From: Megalonaias nervosa
Taxonomy: Eukaryota; Mollusca; Bivalvia; Unionida; Unionidae
NCBI GenBank assembly: GCA_016617855.1
Contig: JAECUM010092845.1
Coordinates: forward strand, 117,658-181,657
Direction of reading: 5' to 3'
DNA length: 64,000 nucleotides
A program made the translations under genes and the position numbers. Below are positions 11,174-21,458 of the stretch, piece by piece (position 1 is the stretch's first letter; every line of letters starts with the position of its first letter). Under the pieces are notes generated by a model, which saw nothing but the letters and a program-made list of their open reading frames with translations, searched no databases and was not told the DNA's origin.

Positions 11174-12400
11174 TCTGCCACATCTAGGTGAATTATTAAT
11201 ATTGTTTGTTAAACCGTAAAACGAAACAACACAGTAGGAACCGATCCACTTTTATTTCTTGTCTGTTCATGTTCGCAATGAGGATTAAAATGATGTCCAA
11301 AACCATGCTTTAATAAGCGGATGACAATCCTGAGAAAATTAAAAATTACATATTTCAGCAAATCCAGTAAAACCAGCATCAGGAAGAGGTCCTTTGACTG
11401 ATACTTTGACAAAATTATGCGTGAGATGAGCAAAATAGTGTAAAGAAAGGATAACACTCGACCATGTCAACACTTATAACATCATCGACGTTATAATAGG
11501 TATCCCAAAAACCTTCATGACCATATTCTACACAAGATGGTTGTATCTATTCCAGGAGAGGTTTTGGAATTGGTTGCCTTTCATTATTTTTTTATTTTAT
11601 ATTTTTCTTTAATTTTATTTCTTTTTTGTCATGCTACGGTCGCAACTTTTGACGCAGTGGTAAAATATTCATTGGCGATAATATTACATTGTACTTCACA
11701 ATTTGGTAACCTTTCACGTGCTTCGTTAGGTAATTCATATGTCTGGTTTAAAACATCTTCCACATGGTAGCACAAATTGACCTACATGTAATGATGAGGA
11801 AGCCAAACAAACCGGCACTGGATTGTCAGCGGTGATTCGCGCGATAGCGCCATAAACATTACCGTAGCTAAAATTTTATTTTACGATTTATCTAAAATAC
11901 CAACGTGGGATTGCATGCATGTTCGTTATGTTCAGTAATGTAAATAATCTTAATATGTATTTGAATTATATAACAGTTTGCAGGTGATCGTGCTGATAAT
12001 AATTAGCCGCTTAATGCCTTTTTTTTAAGTGCAGCTTCACGTTGCGCCAAGTTTCACATCAGAAAATTTTATAATTTAGTATGGCTGATAATCCATGTCC
12101 ACAAAAAAATTTAAATGTTTAAAACTCGATTAGCAAAGCAATTTAAATCACCATAGCGCACTGGTAGTAAAACATCACTGTTGGTTCATTCATTATGTAA
12201 ATCCCATACACCACTCCAGTAACGAAATATACATTTCTAGTCTACTGTATCACTTCTAGTTAACGTTTCTGGTAATGTCACCGTATACAACACAACAACA
12301 GATATTGTTTTAAAGCGAAGTCTTATTTTTTTATCTTCATAAGGTAATTAAGACCAGTTATTGGCACCATGAGAAATAAAATTTATTTTTTCCTTCTCAA
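10879..12400. other. No recognisable gene; TA microsatellite at 11137-11171
   Basis: AT-rich sequence with only short unassigned ORFs. It includes a (TA)n run at about 11137-11171. The minus strand between 12000 and 12350 has short protein-like stretches in shifting frames that may be the edge of the old Polinton-like remnant. Confidence 0.4.
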
Positions 12401-12479
12401 AATTCAACCCCACGCGGGACAAAAATTTTCCGTTTGTCCCCACCCCACCCCCACCCCTTCTGCTTATAGAGTATATTGA

Positions 12480-13035
12480 TGACAACAGTAATCTGCTGCA
12501 ATACACAATACATTCGGCATGTGAGTGGCAAGTTGTGCTAATATTCAGGAAGAGGTTTTCCTGTCGGAATGGTACACAATACATACGGCATGTAAGTGTC
12601 AATAAGTTGCTGATATTGTGAGAGTTGTTGTTGTGGGGCTTAATGCCATTTATCAGCACACGATAGGCTATACATGGCGGCCAGTATCAATGGTGGAGGA
12701 AGAAACCGGGAAATCCCCGGAAAGAACCACCGACCCACGAGAGTCTACTGGCAAGCTTTCTCACATATCCATTCGCCGAATCCGAGACTCGAACCCATGC
12801 AGACAGAGGTGAGATGGCAGTGATCCGTAACGGAGAGCGCTTTAGACCACTCGGCCACTCGGGGCCTTCCACGCCCTCCGATATTAAGAGAGAGGTTTTC
12901 CTGTCGGAATGGTACACAAACCATACGGCATGTGAGGGTCAGGAAGTTGCTGATATTCAGAGAGAAGTTTTCCTGTCGTCATTGTACACAGACGGTATGT
13001 GAGGATCAGGAAGCCTGTCGGAATCATGTGCAATC
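12480..13035. repeat. Tandem repeat of about 72 bp, split by a SINE
   Basis: Four partial units share GAGGTTTTCCTGTCGGAATG, then GTACACA, CATACGGCATGTGAG and GTTGCTGATATT. Two lie at about 12490-12620 and two at about 12890-13030, separated by SINE copy B, which therefore inserted into an existing array. Confidence 0.8.
12624..12866 (-). mobile_element. tRNA-derived SINE, copy B (best preserved head)
   Basis: The minus strand begins with a tRNA-like head containing GAGTGGCCGAGTGGTCTAAA (box A) and GGGTTCGAGTC (box B), then the shared body and an ACAACAACTCT tail. The box B here matches the canonical GGTTCGANTC, so Pol III promoter potential is better preserved than in the other copies. Confidence 0.88.
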
Positions 13036-13054
13036 TCTTCAGCGTGTTCAGCTA

Positions 13055-13216
13055 AATGTTGTTGTTGTTGGTGGTGGTGTTTTGGAGTTTAACACCATTT
13101 CTCAACGCAAGATAGGCTATGCATGGTGGCCAGTATAATTGGTGGAGGAAGAGCCAGGGAAAATCCCGGTAAGAACCACCGACCCACGGGAAGCTACTGG
13201 CAGCTTTCTCACAACT
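13055..13216 (-). mobile_element. Truncated SINE, copy C
   Basis: Carries the SINE body and tail (minus strand: GGGTCGGTGGTTCTTACC, then GGCCACCATGCATAGCCTAT, then ACAACAACAACA) but lacks the tRNA-like head. Confidence 0.8.
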
Positions 13217-13249
13217 TGACATTGTCGATCGGTCTCTGCTATATAGAGG

Positions 13250-13390
13250 ATCTCAAATGAGTAATTATTTAATATTGAATTTATGAAACGAGTTGAATAA
13301 TGTCCAGCTTTTGCGAGCCTTGGCGAGCAAAAGCGGACATTATTCAACGAGTTTCATAAATAAAATATTAAATCGTTACCCATTTGAGAT
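13250..13390. repeat. Near-perfect palindrome (hairpin/foldback element)
   Basis: Two arms of about 65-70 bp are inverted copies: the left arm starts ATCTCAAATGAGTAA and the right arm ends TTACCCATTTGAGAT. Inner arms read AATAATGTCC.GCTTTTGC and GCAAAAGCGGACATTATT around a short spacer. It looks like a foldback MITE; no flanking duplication is clear. Confidence 0.85.
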
Positions 13391-15230
13391 TCTTTTTATC
13401 ACATAGTTTTTATTTCAGTGGAAATTATTTAGACAGAAAGAAGAACGAATAATTTCGTTCATTCTGACAGACGGTGCACCTTTCATTTGTTGTGCATAAA
13501 ATATAGTCCCAAACAAAGTTGAACTGGTAAAAGTAGATTGTACTTTTTTTTACAAACTATAAATCAAAGAAAAAGCTTCCATCCGAATAAACAGAACATT
13601 TTATAACGACAAAATCATTTTTCAAAACAGAATGATCAATGCGATGTGGTGCTGCCACATTGTTTGATACGGTACACAGTAGGCCTAGAGTACATGTTTA
13701 CCCTAAAATGTCACTTTCAGAACTAAACGTTACATTGTTGCGATCTTCATGTGAAATAGGATTACTGGATGCAAAACTTCCCACATTTACTGCAATGCAT
13801 TTGTGACCGGATATTTGCAGTATTTGATTTGGAACAACAGACTGTACAGAAGACGTAAACAAATTTTTTTTTGAGTCGGATTTCCATCCCATAATATACC
13901 GCGTAAAGATGCTGTGGTTGGATAAAGTTCTGTCAGTTAGGAGACCCATTTATGTCCAGATTCTTCTGTGAACAGAGGTGAGTTTATTTACTTCTGCAAG
14001 TTAACATTTAAACCACGCTTATATATACGGTGGATTCTGTATCTATGTTACGGATATGCCGCCCATCCATCCCCACCCCCACCCTCGTTATCATCTAAGC
14101 AATACCAGTAGTTTTACTTGTTATTTTGCTTGTCTTGGGGGTTTTGCCATTTTTCATGTTATGATATGTTATACATGACATAACAAACCCCTGTGGGGGT
14201 AAATTTGCAATATTGATACTGGACGAGACCATTTTTTCCCAATTCCCTCTCGCGAGTCGAATCAAAAAATGGCGGCCAAAAAAGTTCAATGAAAACAAAA
14301 AATTCCAGAAGGTGGGGTTAGAAAAAGTTTTCCCACGATCGCAACCAATCAGTAAAGAGAATACTGCGCAATAATTTCATGGGCTTATTTGGACCAATCA
14401 GAATCACATAAAGTGATATGTTCACATGTATAATATCAAAAATATGAAACTGCACACACTAGGCAAAGTGTACCGACTATGTGATAAATAGATGTAAGCA
14501 AAAGAGGAATTAAGTTCAATAAAATCTAATATTTTATTTTCTCTAGCTCTGATGCTCGTTATATACAACTTTTTTCTTGCTGTTTATAGGTGACTTTGTT
14601 ATCATTTCCACTCCGCAGTCAAAACCGTCTTTTATAATCCAAGAAAAATGTTATTGCTATAAAGGATTGTCACAATCATCATCATCATCCTCATAAAAAA
14701 GTCATTTGGTAATCGAGTCTCCCGAATGATCACGAACTGACTTAAGTAAATATTTACTAATGTTTCATAATAAGAATTCTCCTATTCGTAATCCTTTGTG
14801 AGTAATACAAAAATATGTTACCTAATCGGAAGTAATATCAACGGGGAATGTGTGTTATCTAAGAACATTTAAAATGTCGCGACATTTATAGCGTATTCAG
14901 CATTTCCAGTTGGATATTGGACACGATTTCATTTGGATATAATGATTCGATAGAGACACTAGTATACTATTTTCCCAGTCGAGGCTGTTCCTGTTTCCAT
15001 GAAAATCACTATCTGTTACAAATATTCTTTAAAAATGCAAATATTATTATTATTAATAAATTTTACAGTAGCACTGTTTCATTTACGTAAGCCTTATAAC
15101 TGAGCAAACTGCCATTATGGCAAACTACAAGCGTCTCGGCAAACATGTAAAGTTTCAACATAAAATGGCGAGTGCATGACAAACATTGCAATAATTTAAG
15201 TCCTGCATCAAAATGTCCGAAATGTATGTA
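13391..15230. other. No recognisable gene
   Basis: AT-rich sequence with short unassigned ORFs on both strands. TTTATCACATAG near 13399 recurs inverted near 14471 (CTATGTGATAAA), which may mark the ends of a larger degenerate non-autonomous transposon. Confidence 0.35.
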
Positions 15231-15234
15231 GATG

Positions 15235-16125
15235 TTCCATTCCCTCAAACAGTGGAGGAAATTGACAACCAATTCTGTTCAAATCACTCAAATAGGGGCG
15301 GAAATTTACAACCAATCCTGTTCAAAATATAATCTGATTAAAATCAGATCTCCACTGTCCTATGCAGGGCAAAGGGGGTCTTATTTTCATTAGATTGGTT
15401 CCAATCACTCAGACGGTGGAGGAAATTTCCAAAAGAGAGCCTGCTCAAGTCACTCAAACAGTGAAGGAAATTTACAAGCAAGCTTGGTTAAATCACTCAA
15501 ACATTGAAGGAAAGTACCAACCAAGCCTGTTCAAACCACTCAAACAATGAAGGAAATTTACACCCAGGTCCGTTCAAATCACTCAAACAGTGGAGGCAAT
15601 TTACAACCAAGCCGGTTCAACTCACTCAAACAGTGGAGAAATTTTACAATCAGGCCTGTTCAAATCAATCAAACAATGCAAGAATTTACAACCAAGCCTG
15701 TTTAAATCACGAAAACAGTGAAGGAAATTTACAACTAGTCCTGTTTAAATCCAATCTTATTTAAATATGATCTCTACTGTCCTACGCAAGACAGAGTGGA
15801 TCTGATTTTAATTAGATTGAGCCAAAATTGTCAAACGGTGGAGGAAATTTAGAACCAGACATGTTAATCTCACTCAAACAGTGGAGGCAACGTATGACCA
15901 AGCCTGTTAAAATTACTCAAACAGTTCAGGAAATTTACAACCAGACCTGCTCAAATCACTCAGGCAATGGAGGAATTTACAACCAGACTTGTTCAAATTG
16001 CATAAATAGTAGAGGAAATTTACAACTAGGCCTATTCAAATTTGCTCAAACAGTGCAGAAAATTTACAACCAAGCATGTTTAAATAATAGCGGAGGAAAT
16101 TTGCAACAACGTACCATACAATCTC
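15235..16125. repeat. 43-bp minisatellite with higher-order structure
   Basis: About 18 degenerate copies of a roughly 43-bp unit containing GGAGGAAATTTACAACCAAG, CCTGTTCAAATCACTCAAACAG. A distinct ~74-bp block (ATCAGATCTCCACTGTCCTATGC to TTAGATTGGTTCC) occurs at about 15340-15402 and again, diverged, at about 15765-15825, so the array is built of higher-order units of about 420 bp. ORFs in it are by-products. Confidence 0.85.
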
Positions 16126-16456
16126 GTAACTTTGTAACTACGGGTAATGATGAACGTTGATACAATTCATTGGTTAGGGAGTGGGTATCTCTTTTATGTA
16201 TCAGGGTGAATACCACCACAAAGAGAAAGGGTTGGAACAAGTCTATGACCACCTCGTTTATGACTATATAATTTGATAAAATTCAATGCACATTTTGCTG
16301 TGATCAATGCGTTATCTTTAGATTTATCTTTGAAATACAGTGTAAGTAGATTGATAGCTTTCTTTCCAAACCCGCTATTGTTCCTCGGCCATGTTCCCTG
16401 GGCAGCGTTTACCCATTTGGACCAAGAAGACCAATATATCCGAGAGAACATAGAGG
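16126..16456. other. No recognisable gene
   Basis: Spacer between the minisatellite and the TG microsatellite. I see no supported feature. Confidence 0.4.
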
Positions 16457-16494
16457 TGTGTGTGTGTGTGTGTGTGTATGTGTGTGTGTGTGTG
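16457..16494. repeat. (TG)n microsatellite
   Basis: TG dinucleotide run interrupted once by TATG. Confidence 0.95.
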
Positions 16495-16625
16495 CAAGCA
16501 AGGCAATGGTTGTCGTATCTGGTCGACCTGTGTTCGAATCTCCATCAGGTGCAAGAATATAATTCGCACTTGATGGAGATTCGAAGCCGGGTCGGCGGGA
16601 TATGACAAACATTTCCTTGCTTGCA
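16495..16625. repeat. Palindrome of two inverted tRNA-like segments
   Basis: Left arm GCAAGCAAGG...GTTCGAATCTCCATCA and right arm TGATGGAGATTCGAA...CCTTGCTTGC are inverted copies about 60 bp long around a short AT-rich centre. GTTCGAATCTCC is a box B-like Pol III motif present on both strands, suggesting two head-to-head SINE or tRNA-derived fragments. Confidence 0.8.
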
Positions 16626-17002
16626 CACCCCACCCCTATGCCATCTCGACCATGCATATGTCGCCAAAAGATGATACCATAAAGTTGCTGGTATAGGTAC
16701 TCGTACGTAGCAGCCACGCCCTCAGTTTGACCCAGTCATTAATTCTCATATAATTATTCTAGATTCATATCACATTAATCAAGGTACATTGACGCTATAA
16801 TAGAGAAATATAAATATACACCAAACGAAATATGTGAATCAATGCTCTCGTTTGTTTAAATACCAAACACACATGCGATGACGAGTGTTCTACTACCTTC
16901 CTAAATTATCATATTAATTAATAGCTTTAATTTTTCCCGATAATGTTATTCTGTGTCCAACAGTTGCTCCTTGTAACGAACTAAGCATTTAATTGTTGGA
17001 TT
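16626..17002. other. No recognisable gene
   Basis: AT-rich spacer; I see nothing to annotate. Confidence 0.4.
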
Positions 17003-17170
17003 TTCGGGAGTGGGGTTGGAGTTGAACGCCATTTTTCAGCACATCATAGGATATAAATGACTAGGCGTGTATTTAGTGGCGGCAGATCCCCACCCCCGCA
17101 CCGCCAAACAAGACCCCGGAAAGAACCACCAGCCCAAGATGAGTTTCTGGCAGGCTTACTCAGATATTCA
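17003..17170 (-). mobile_element. Degenerate SINE, copy D
   Basis: Shares the SINE body (AACGCCATTTTTCAGCACATC near 17026 and AAAGAACCACCAGCCCAAGAT near 17118, plus-strand reading) but the tRNA-like head is absent. Confidence 0.6.
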
Positions 17171-17184
17171 CATACTCACCTTAA

Positions 17185-17292
17185 ATGAGCACTCATGTAA
17201 GATCTTCTATACCTGGACTTATGAGCACTCATGAAAGATCTTCTATACCTGGACTTATGAGCACTCATGTAAGATCTTCTATACCCGGACTT
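17185..17292. repeat. 36-bp tandem repeat, three copies
   Basis: Three nearly identical 36-bp units beginning ATGAGCACTCATGTAAGATC and ending ACCTGGACTT. They form part of a short chance ORF. Confidence 0.93.
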
Positions 17293-19078
17293 AACAACGT
17301 GACAACAATTTTCAAATTTGATCTATGGCTCGTGTTCAAAATCTCTTATGCGAGTCTTGAAGCTAATTCAAAACTGTAGGGGGGAGGGGGAGGGGGCTGG
17401 AGCAGCTGACTTAATAAGATTTCATGATGGATTGGAACAAGATTTGCCGAAAATTTAGACGGATAATTAGATCACTTACGCATTTCATAGTTTGCTTCCA
17501 GCTGGAGGAAAACCGGTGAAAACGCATGCAAAAATACCAAGCAAATTGTATTTTTCTCCGCTATTGAGTTATATGCATGCATGCATCACATTGTCATGCA
17601 AAAGGAAAGTAATAGGCAAACAATAAACACGATTTTAAAGACAGGAAAGATTATGTATGCCTTTGCACTTACCCATCCCCTCGTAGGAGTTCGAGTATTT
17701 AGTGGGTAGTAAGAACAATCGTCATTGAAATAGGAGAATATTTAGAAAACTCTGAAATTAAGTTGCAGCTGCTTCTTGTAAGATGAGATCTAGGTATTGT
17801 TTTTCTATAGTAAGACCTCGCCTATACCAAATACACTACACTGAATTCCGCTCTCCGCCCAGATACACTTTCGATGCGGCATTAATGCACGATTCAAATC
17901 TGAATTTTACAAAGTAATTGTAGATATCATAGTCAACATTACACGCGTTATCGTAAGCTGAAATTTAATGTATAATAAACAGAACAGACATCGGATCTTC
18001 CAGGACTTGGATAACTGGATTTCCTTGAAGTATCAATGATTGATCATGTAAGGATTTTAACTGAGGGTCAGATTTGTTATACCCCATAACTGTACTTGAA
18101 GTATCACTGATAGATCGTGCAAGGAAATTCACCGGGGATCAGATTGTTATATCCCATAACTGTACTTAAATATGAATGTAATGAGCCTTTTAAGTTTCTT
18201 GTTCAATACATTTTTAAAAACAAATATATACAAAACAGAAATTTTCATTTAGGAGACATGGTTTGCAAACTATTAAACACTTGAATACATGAAGTTGGAG
18301 TTAAGGTGCACGTTTTAATACGCTACTACATGCTCTATTGTAGATGCCTTGTGCTGTAATTGTTTAAAAGTACCCTTCTCAGTCAATACAATATGTTTAT
18401 ACATTTTGTGCCCTTATCAGTCAATGCAATATGTTTATACGCTTTTGTACATCTTGCGTTTCTGGCACATTAACTGCCAATATGTTCCTTTTTCCTAATT
18501 AGTTTGACAACTGAACTAAATTTTAACATTTATTGCATTCTATAATGTATCTTCGCCAGAATAAGGATCGTGAAGTCACAGGTGTGATCAGGCTTTTATT
18601 GATTGGTGAAAGCAAACTTGCTCGTTATATATGACTTATCTATCACATACCTCCTTTTAGTCTCAGAGTTCCAGCTTGGACCAGATTACAAACAACATCG
18701 CTTGCTCCTGCTGTGGCCATTGTTTTGATCTAGCAGACTGTGGTTCAAGAAGTATTGCTTAAGTGAATGAATTGTCAACCTAGCATTGTAATGACGTTTG
18801 GACTGGTCTGCAAAAGATAGAGAACACACTTTCAGATTAAAAATATGCCATTTACACAGCTACTATTCAATTTAGAAATTTACTGCAGATAAATCAGCCT
18901 GTTGTTAAAATTAAAAGGTTCAGAAGGTCGCAAATAAAAAAGACCCATTAAGCTCTTAACGGTATGTATTGACAATGTGCAGCTTGTAAATAGACACACC
19001 ATGTACAATTTTTTTGCATTCAAATGGGCAAAGAGTATTCGGGTAGTAATAACATTGTTAAACGCCTATATAAATAAT
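17293..19078. other. No gene; short tandem duplications
   Basis: Contains a two-copy ~73-bp repeat at about 18023-18170 (CTTGAAGTATCAATGATTGA, later CCCATAACTGTACTT) and a two-copy ~38-bp repeat at about 18370-18445 (CAGTCAATACAATATGTTTA). I see no coding or RNA gene. Confidence 0.5.
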
Positions 19079-19230
19079 CACTGGCGTAACTAGCTCAGGA
19101 CGGGCCCACGGCAAACTTTGTGTACTGCACCCCCATTACTGTCATTTTCTTTTTCCTGGTTGGACCCGCCCCCAAGGCGGCCTTGCCCCTCAGCACGGCT
19201 GTACCTGTTATCACTGTAGTTACACCACTG
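19079..19230. mobile_element. MITE, probably hAT-type
   Basis: Terminal inverted repeats CACTGGCGTAACTA and TAGTTACACCACTG. Flanking 8-mers TAAATAAT and TAATTAAT match at 7 of 8 positions, consistent with a decayed hAT target duplication. The interior is GC-rich (GGACCCGCCCCCAAGGCGG) unlike the surroundings. Confidence 0.75.
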
Positions 19231-20258
19231 TAATTAATCCAGTGCAGTACCAGCTACTAAACAAATATAATACATTGAGAAATTTCGAAGTACAGAAGCA
19301 TGCAAAATGTGGGTATCACATACTTCGCCTATTTGGATCGATACAGATTAAGTACACACAGGTGTATTTTGAAATAGTTTTGAGAGTTTAGTTGAAGTCT
19401 CTTTTGCATTCATAATAGTATAATGGATAGATTTCTTTTAATAACAAAAATGAGAAACTTGTTCAAGTCCTATGAGAACTCCTGTCTTGACTTCTTTAAA
19501 CCGACCAAATTATCCATGCTGGAATTAACATACTACATCGTACTGAGGCTTTTAATAGGGACGACTTACATTGAAAGACAATGTTTTGTACATCATCGGT
19601 CGCATCTAAAGGTCAACCCTTCTATCAACAAGAACTGCTCACTCAATACAGGTGGTCTCTCGACAAGAGGTCAAAGACTATACAGTTCCTATTTCAGTGT
19701 ACAAGCATTCAGTTTTAAATGACAGGTGGTCTTCGAAAACACAATGATCTTACAAGACATGTTTAATTTTATTGTTTTGTTTGATTGTTGTTGTTTTAGT
19801 TCTTTTTTTAGACGTCAGTAATCCTTCTCTACCCGCCATTTATCGTTAGAGTTATATAAAGAACGAAATTTATGAGCTCTGTATTTGCAATTTTTCACGG
19901 CCCAACATTACTACCCATAACAAAGCGGCAAATGTGATAAATACTTTTAAATATAAACGCTCATCTCTCGAATATATTAATGGAAAATCTACTGTAAAAA
20001 CGGATACACCGGTGCCTTTTGGTGTCTCTTCTATATTCACTAGGTCTACCAAAGCGGGGGTATGGAGCCCACCTTGACGTCTTGCGTTCGGCTGAAACAC
20101 ACAATCCGCATAAAGACGTAACACACGATTTCTGGACTAAGGTTAAAATGTCCTTCCCAAAGCCTTATTATGTGTGCATAAGACCATTATAACAAAAACA
20201 ACAGTCTGAGACAATGAACTTCCATTAGAAGAGCACTTTATTGTAAGATGCAAAACTA
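19231..20258. other. No recognisable gene; insertion flank of element 1
   Basis: Unassigned ORFs of 84-99 codons (19423-19722 plus, 19870-20124 minus) lack motifs. The last part (20216-20236, GAACTTCCATTAGAAGAGCA) resembles sequence just right of element 1, so the insertion site lies in a short tandem array. Confidence 0.4.
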
Positions 20259-20264
20259 TAAACT
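20259..20264. repeat. Left target site duplication of element 1 (TAAACT)
   Basis: TAAACT directly precedes the left TIR and is repeated exactly at 37279-37284. Six-base duplications are typical of Polinton/Maverick integration. Confidence 0.85.
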
Positions 20265-20265
20265 C

Positions 20266-20458
20266 GTAGTAATAGAAAACCAGGTTTCTAGCTCAGAGAC
20301 CCCCTTCTCCCTCCAAAACCCTTCTATGTTGACATTTTCTTCAGTAGCCTTTTCTAGCTCCGATGATGACTTTTACATGATAAAACTTTTTCTGACAAAA
20401 TATGTTTTGTCGGGGTAAGGAGGTCTCCGAGCTAGAAACACTTGTTTTCTATTACTAC
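20266..20458. repeat. Outer palindromic module of the left TIR
   Basis: Both ends carry GTAGTAATAGAAAAC followed by TTTCTAGCTC in inverted orientation (arms of about 45 bp), around a ~100-bp loop. The same module occurs at the right end of element 1 (37085-37278). A terminal foldback could form a hairpin end or may be an associated MITE-like unit. Confidence 0.85.
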
Positions 20459-20494
20459 TATAACACCTGGAACTCTGTCAGGTAAAAGATAAAA

Positions 20495-20813
20495 TTATAA
20501 CACCTACGCGGAAATCCCAAAGAACATTCTAGAAATTATGTAATGGAAATTCCAAAGAACATTCTAGAAATTACGTAATGGAAATTCCAAAAGAACGTTC
20601 CAGAAATTTTGTATTGGAAATTCCAAAGAACATTCTAGAAATTACGTAATGGAAATTCCAAAGAACATGCTATAAATTATGTAATGAAAATTCCAAAGAT
20701 TACTTAATGGAAATTCCAAAGAGCATTCTAGAAATTATGTAATGGAAACTCTAAAGATTAAGTAAAGGAAATTCCAAAGATTACGTAATGGAAATTTCGC
20801 GTAGGCGTTATAA
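20495..20813 (+). promoter_or_regulatory. TIR repeat array with Rel-, HSF- and bZIP-type sites
   Basis: Nine units of about 23 or 35 bp, bracketed by inverted TTATAACACCTACGCG and CGCGTAGGCGTTATAA. A full unit reads TGGAAATTCC, AAA, GAACATTCTAGAA, ATTACGTAAT. These match published consensus sites for Rel/NF-kB (HGGARNYYCC), heat-shock factor (GAAnnTTCnnGAA) and PAR bZIP/E4BP4-C/EBP factors (RTTAYGTAAY). Perfect heat-shock-type triplets are at 20522-20534, 20557-20569 and in two later units. Three short units lack the heat-shock part but keep the other two. The matches are direct; factor binding is inference. Confidence 0.7.
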
Positions 20814-20816
20814 CGC

Positions 20817-20883
20817 TATAAAAGGCAGGCAAACTTTTCTCCGTGTTCATTCTGCAAGTGGATCTGTACGTGAGCAGGTAAGT
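20817..20883 (+). promoter_or_regulatory. TIR promoter: TATA box, leader and 5' splice donor
   Basis: TATAAAAGG lies at 20817-20825. About 50 bp downstream is CAG|GTAAGT (donor at 20877/20878), a perfect match to the metazoan 5' splice site and conserved in the other TIR. A transcript starting about 25-30 bp after the TATA box would have an untranslated first exon of about 30 nt. The adjacent genes lie on the opposite strand, so such a transcript would need splicing to reach the plus-strand virion block. Confidence 0.6.
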
Positions 20884-20930
20884 AAAACATTTGTATGAGA
20901 TTATTTTATTTTTAAAGTTTCGACAAAATT

Positions 20931-21164
20931 TCATACCCTATCATCATCATATTTTTTTTGATAATCTTTTTCGTACTTGCTAACTCTCATTGGTAGAATA
21001 TCTGTTAACATACTGTCAATAATACGGAACTCTCGTATTAGGTCGTCCATATCATATTTTACACCTCGCAAATAGGATCTTATCTGATCAAGTAATTTTT
21101 TATTGGTGATACTAGCTGTTTTAGAAGCATTTTTTTTGTGGGGGGGTCTCAAGTCCAGGCACAA
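20931..21164 (-). CDS. Unrecognised small protein, element 1
   Basis: A 77-codon ORF whose last ~60 residues are charged and helical (LLDQIRSYLRGVKYDMDDL, then many K/D/Y). The first ~18 residues come from a T-rich tract and may reflect a frameshift. No family is recognised. It sits next to the left TIR and is transcribed towards it. Confidence 0.35.
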   Translation of the reverse strand: MCLDLRPPHKKNASKTASITNKKLLDQIRSYLRGVKYDMDDLIREFRIIDSMLTDILPMRVSKYEKDYQKKYDDDRV

Positions 21165-21324
21165 ATTTTTTTACAAGCCGTTGAAAGAGAAACACCAACA
21201 CCAGATAATATTAACAAAAATGGGTTTAATGATGCTCCACTTGAAATTATACCAGAGCTTGTCATGAGTAGTGGTAAATATGATATTACTCGATGTATTC
21301 TACTGTAATATTTGTAACATTATT

Positions 21325-21435
21325 TTACACACCAAAGGTTTTATGATAATATCTGTAATATTGCATTAGAGCATCAACATCTTGTTTTGAAATTTCTTTT
21401 GAAATATAATTGAAATCGATGATCTGTTGCTTCAT
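21325..21435 (-). CDS. Tiny ORF, 36 codons, element 1
   Basis: Minus-strand ATG-to-TAA reading, MKQQIIDFNYISKEISKQDV at its start and ending YYHKTFGV. Its composition is protein-like and it follows the next upstream gene closely (23 bp), but it could also be a displaced C-terminal fragment. No family recognised. Confidence 0.3.
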   Translation of the reverse strand: MKQQIIDFNYISKEISKQDVDALMQYYRYYHKTFGV

Positions 21436-21458
21436 TATACAATATTTGCTTACAGTTT

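Larger units (their letters stand above)
20265..20883. repeat. Left terminal inverted repeat of element 1
   Basis: Inverted copy of 36715-37278. From outside inwards it contains a 193-bp palindromic module, an AACTCTGTCAGG spacer, a bracketed array of ~35-bp repeats, a TATA box, and a leader ending at the splice-donor-like GAGCAGGTAAGT. The 55-bp length difference between the two TIRs comes mainly from repeat copy number in the array. Confidence 0.93.

Noticed and set aside
10631..12866. tRNA-like sequences with box A and box B on the minus strand
   Set aside because: They are the heads of a repeated SINE with a shared body and tail, and no full cloverleaf can be drawn, so they are not called tRNA genes.
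15362..16160. Repeat-rich ORFs with NHSN/ITQTV-like units
   Set aside because: They follow a degenerate 43-bp minisatellite with frame changes at each indel; no protein signature.
16273..16717. ORFs with VCVCVC or HTHTHT runs
   Set aside because: They are translations of the TG microsatellite.
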